This document shows, one piece after another, positions 60,899-64,000 of a stretch of 64,000 bases of DNA (its first letter is position 1; each line of letters begins with the position of its first letter). The stretch spans positions 29,575-93,574 of the forward strand of contig CAMDLP010000005.1 in assembly GCA_945901795.1 (NCBI GenBank), in the 5' to 3' direction. The position numbers and the translations under genes are program-made. The stretch is from Akkermansia muciniphila. GTDB lineage: Bacteria > Verrucomicrobiota > Verrucomicrobiia > Verrucomicrobiales > Akkermansiaceae. Under the pieces are notes generated by a model. It was not told where the DNA came from and ran no database searches. It was given only the letters and a program-made list of their open reading frames with translations.

Positions 60899-61372
60899 TT
60901 ATTTGTCTGCCGGAGCGGGCGGTGCCGGCTCAACCGGCGGAGCGGTTTCCGCGGGAGCTGCTGGAGCGGGAGTCTCGATAGGAGCTGGAGTTGCCACAGG
61001 AAGTTCTTCGCTGAGGGACTTCGGAATAAGTGCCTCAACGGGTTTTTTCGCTGGCGCTTCTTCCACCTTGGCCGCGGTGTCCGCCTTGGTGACCGTGCTG
61101 ATCGTCTTGTTCTTTTGGCCGATCAAGACGGCGAGCGCGAGGCTCAGGATGAAAAACAGCGAGCCCAGATAAACCGTGCCGCGTTGCAGCACGTTGGTGG
61201 TGCGGGCACCGAACACCTGGTCGGTCACACCGCCGCCGAATGCCGCGCCCAGGCCTTCCTGTTTCGGGCGTTGCATCAGGATGATTAGAGTCATCAGGAA
61301 GCAGACGATCACGAAGATCACCAGCAACAGGTCGATGCTGATTGAGAGCCAGTTAATTGCAGCAAGAGTCAT
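60899..61372 (-). CDS. secG: Preprotein translocase subunit SecG with Pro/Ala-rich tail
   Basis: LTLIILMQRPKQEGLGAAFGGGVTDQVFGARTTNVLQRGTVYLGSLFFILSL. Confidence 0.93.
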   Translation of the reverse strand: MTLAAINWLSISIDLLLVIFVIVCFLMTLIILMQRPKQEGLGAAFGGGVTDQVFGARTTNVLQRGTVYLGSLFFILSLALAVLIGQKNKTISTVTKADTAAKVEEAPAKKPVEALIPKSLSEELPVATPAPIETPAPAAPAETAPPVEPAPPAPADK

Positions 61373-61478
61373 GGGCGGCGGAATATGGGTGGCGCTTCCG
61401 GCCTTGTAAAGCGGCGAGTTGCCGGAAATTTTCGGCCCGCAAATCCCGATGAAATCCCAGGGCGTTTGCTTGGCTGGC

Positions 61479-61757
61479 CTATTCTTGGCAAGGGGATGCA
61501 GAATTGATGATTTGCACCGATTTTCCGCGATGATCGCGGTAATAATCGAAGTCATCATTGAGGGACTCGAACCGTTCAAATGGGATCACGGCCAGCAGGG
61601 CGTTCCTTAGCAAGGCCAGGTTTTTGGCCCCATTTGGATTTCTTTTCGGGGCCCGGTCCTCTCGCCAGTAGCTGGCGTCCCGCTTCCAATGGTTGAGGTT
61701 TTCCACACTCCCTTCACAATGGGCTTCCAATGCTCTGCGCAGCAACCGCCCTAGCAT
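61479..61757 (-). pseudogene. Transposase C-terminal remnant (ISAs1 / H-repeat-like)
   Basis: AHCEGSVENLNHWKRDASYWREDRAPKRNPNGAKNLALLRNALLAVIPF resembles the ISAs1 transposase C-terminus; no DDE N-terminal part. Confidence 0.72.
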
Positions 61758-61810
61758 TTCATCTCCAAAGTCTTTGTTGCACTTTCCCGACTCATCCGCA
61801 AACTCCCGCC

Positions 61811-62089
61811 ATGGAACTCGACCTTATCGACGTTCAATTCGACCTTCGAAACATCAAACCGCGTGAGCTTGAAGAAGCTTTCGAGGATCCCTTTGCCGTC
61901 CGTTTCCTGCCAGACAACGAGCGCTCCGACAAGGCCTCCCGCTACTACGCGCTCGGCCGCACGGTGGCGGACCGGTATTTGTTCCTGTCGTTCAGCACGG
62001 ATGGCAAATCCGCCCGCGTCGTCGCCGCCCGCGAAATGTCGGATGCCGAACAGAAATTCTACGATCGCAAATACGCGGAATTCCGCTGA
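61811..62089 (+). CDS. BrnT-like (DUF497) toxin-family protein
   Basis: LEEAFEDPFAVRFLPDNERSDKASRYYALGRTVADRYLFLSFSTDGKSARVVAAREMSDAEQKFYDRKYAEFR. Confidence 0.8.
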   Translation: MELDLIDVQFDLRNIKPRELEEAFEDPFAVRFLPDNERSDKASRYYALGRTVADRYLFLSFSTDGKSARVVAAREMSDAEQKFYDRKYAEFR

Positions 62090-62103
62090 TTCCCTTTTAT
62101 CCC

Positions 62104-62376
62104 ATGCAAGCCGTCACCCGCTGGACTGAAATTCCCGAGTTTGCCGATGAGGCCGCCGAAGCCCGTTTTTGGGAAACCCACGAGCTCGATGGCCGCTTGA
62201 TGGCCACCTCCGTGCATGAGGCGGACTCGCGCGAATCCACCACCATCACCCTGCGCTTCGACCCGCGGATGCTCTCGCGGATCAAGCGCATCGCCCGCGG
62301 GCGCTTCCTCAACTATCAGTCGATGATGAAGCAGTGGCTGGCAGAGCGGCTTGAGGACGAGATGCGCAAGCTCTGA
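62104..62376 (+). CDS. BrnA/CopG-like antitoxin
   Basis: RWTEIPEFADEAAEARFWETHELD...TTITLRFDPRMLSRIKRIARGRFLNYQSMMKQWLAERLEDEMRKL; adjacent to BrnT-like gene. Confidence 0.8.
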   Translation: MQAVTRWTEIPEFADEAAEARFWETHELDGRLMATSVHEADSRESTTITLRFDPRMLSRIKRIARGRFLNYQSMMKQWLAERLEDEMRKL

Positions 62377-62378
62377 GA

Positions 62379-62768
62379 ATGGCGCGGCTTCCACGGAATC
62401 CGAAGTTCTGGCTTGGCGCGTTCCTGCTCTGGTTCGCAGTCTTGTGGACTCTCTCCTCGTTCTCGGGGCAGCAGCAATTCGCGCCACCGATCGATCATTT
62501 CGACAAGCTGGCGCATTTCGGTTACTTCTTCGGCGGCAGCGGTCTGCTCTGCGCCTACCTGTTCCGCTTGAGACCGGAGCGGCCGAATTGGAAGGTGATT
62601 CTATCAGCTGCGATCATCGTCATCGCGCTGGTCGGCTGGCTGGACGAGTGGCACCAAAGTTTCACCCCGGGCCGCAGAGGGAACGATCCTTACGACTGGC
62701 TGGCCGACGTGCTCGGTGCCGCGGCAGGCGCGTTTGCCTTCAAGCGGCTTCATCGCCGGTTGAAATAG
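62379..62768 (+). CDS. VanZ-like family membrane protein
   Basis: IDHFDKLAHFGYFFGGSGLLCAYLFR...GWLDEWHQSFTPGRRGNDPYDWLADVLGAAAGAFAF. Confidence 0.85.
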   Translation: MARLPRNPKFWLGAFLLWFAVLWTLSSFSGQQQFAPPIDHFDKLAHFGYFFGGSGLLCAYLFRLRPERPNWKVILSAAIIVIALVGWLDEWHQSFTPGRRGNDPYDWLADVLGAAAGAFAFKRLHRRLK

Positions 62769-62925
62769 GAGTCAACCGCACTAGCCCACCCGAGCCCCAA
62801 GCCGCCCACATCGACTCTCGGCGCTCCTTACATCACCCTCCGGCGTCTACGAGATCGCCCCCGGGTTCCACTATTTCACCGCCGCCACGGACATCAACCG
62901 CTTCAGCTTCACCCACGGAGGTGCC

Positions 62926-63534
62926 TTGCCAACAGGCAGCATCGCTGGCACCCAGGTCGCCCGCTGCGTCACCCTGGTCGGAGAAATCGGCCCGGACGAC
63001 ACCGCTCCCGGCACACCAGCCAGCCCGGCGACCGCCGCCATGGACCATCTCTTCGACAAGGTCTGGGAAGATCTCAAAGCCGTCTCCGGCACCGCCCGCA
63101 CCATCAACACCACGGAACCCGGTTTTTCCACCCGCTTCCGCCTCGGTGACGATACCCACGAAGCCATCCTCGCCACCGCCGACGATTTCCTGGAACACCT
63201 CGCAGACGCCGCCACCGTCGCCAAGTTCATCGCCTATCTCCTCCCCGCGGACTTCGTCACCACCCTCCAGGCCGACCTCGCCAAAATCTCTGGCAAAGGC
63301 GGCGAACAAACCGACGACCAGCTCGCGGACGTCGGCGACACCGCCCAAACCCGCGCCCTCATCAAGGAAGGCCGCGCGCTCATCAAGAGCCTCAACACCT
63401 CCGTCCGCAACTTCTTCCGCACCCACCCCGCGATCCTCGCCGAGTGGCGCACCGCCTCCCGCATCCGCCAAACTGGCGGCAGCGGCGAACCCGAAGAAAC
63501 CACCCCCGCCACCCCGGCACCAGCAACGCCCTGA
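62926..63534 (+). CDS. Hypothetical protein, possibly a 5'-truncated gene (frame open from 62785, no clear ATG)
   Basis: Coding-like frame; open reading continues upstream of 62926 (EIAPGFHYFTAATDINRFSFTHGGALPTG) without an ATG start. Confidence 0.4.
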   Translation: MPTGSIAGTQVARCVTLVGEIGPDDTAPGTPASPATAAMDHLFDKVWEDLKAVSGTARTINTTEPGFSTRFRLGDDTHEAILATADDFLEHLADAATVAKFIAYLLPADFVTTLQADLAKISGKGGEQTDDQLADVGDTAQTRALIKEGRALIKSLNTSVRNFFRTHPAILAEWRTASRIRQTGGSGEPEETTPATPAPATP

Positions 63535-63677
63535 TCCTCCTGACTTCGGGCCATTTTCGTGGCGTCATGCAAATGGTCCGGTCCTTCTTCCCATTCAATC
63601 TGAGCGCAGACGGATCAATGCTTGTTAGCCGGGACTGACCCCGAGGCAGGTTTCATCTCTTCATCTTCCAAATCAAA

Positions 63678-63738
63678 AATCATCAATCATCAATCATCAA
63701 TCATCAATCATCAATCATCAATCATCAATCATCAATCA
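63678..63738. repeat. Heptamer tandem repeat (AATCATC), about 8.7 copies
   Basis: Direct reading; flanked by AAATCAAAAATCA (63670) and its inverse TGATTTTTGATTT (63795). Confidence 0.95.
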
Positions 63739-63817
63739 AACCCCAGCAGCCGCGGCACTCGCCAATGGATTGACGATTGATGAACTCCGACTGTTGATTT
63801 TTGATTTTGAAGAACCT

Positions 63818-64000
63818 TCAGCCACCATCTGCGGTTCTGGTGCTACTCACAAAGATGGAAATTAGCTCATCGCATTCCGAGATGGCAGCGTCAACGGCCC
63901 CTCGCGCGACCATCTGTTTCCGCGAAATGATCTTGAGCCAGATCATCGTTTCCCTCAGTTCCTTGAGTGAGATCTTCATCTTGTGGATGAAATCCTTCCT
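63818..64000 (-). CDS. Four-helix-bundle protein (23S rRNA intervening-sequence protein family), C-terminal part, runs off the window
   Basis: Minus-strand frame RKDFIHKMKISLKELRETMIWLKIISRKQMVARGAVDAAISECDELISIFVSSTRTADGG*; not in the ORF track because no start lies inside the window. Confidence 0.8.
   Translation of the reverse strand, partial: RKDFIHKMKISLKELRETMIWLKIISRKQMVARGAVDAAISECDELISIFVSSTRTADGG

Noticed and set aside
61525-61539. Palindrome CCGCGATGATCGCGG
   Set aside because: Inside the remnant transposase reading frame (YRDHRG) and short; probably coincidental.
61555-61585. tRNA T-arm-like sequence GGACTCGAACC
   Set aside because: Lies within the transposase remnant; no acceptor, D-arm or anticodon-arm pairing found around it.
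63678-63738. Possible CRISPR array
   Set aside because: Pure 7-bp tandem repeat with no spacers and no cas genes nearby.

Overview
This 64 kb, GC-rich window is bacterial chromosome. Gene content (many Gfo/Idh/MocA oxidoreductases, LUD/Lut operon, domain architectures) suggests the Planctomycetes-Verrucomicrobia-Chlamydiae group, probably Verrucomicrobiota; that assignment is inference. It opens with a urea module: urtD-urtE, an outer-membrane beta-barrel gene, urtA, a tiny His-rich membrane protein, ureA-B-C-E-F-G and ureD. Next come a lutA-lutB-metY-lutC operon, three toxin-antitoxin-like pairs (RES/Xre, VapBC, BrnT/BrnA-like), dxs-xseB, a sigma54-type two-component pair, many housekeeping genes (rpsB, tsf, plsY, gpsA, aroK, queG, secG), an ECF sigma / PDZ pseudoprotease locus, a prepilin peptidase, a GH13 enzyme and a cluster of Gfo/Idh/MocA oxidoreductases. 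The most interesting signals are the porin and mini-HupE/UreJ-like protein inside the urea module, a nested palindrome that supplies the ureD start codon, a perfect 36-bp palindrome inside a ~145-bp inverted-repeat element, a catalytically dead HtrA-like protein beside an ECF sigma factor, metY inside the lut operon, several decayed or truncated genes, and a CTAAC codon-context bias. No CRISPR array, rRNA, tRNA, prophage or intact IS element was recognised. All family calls come from reading the translations; no database search was run.
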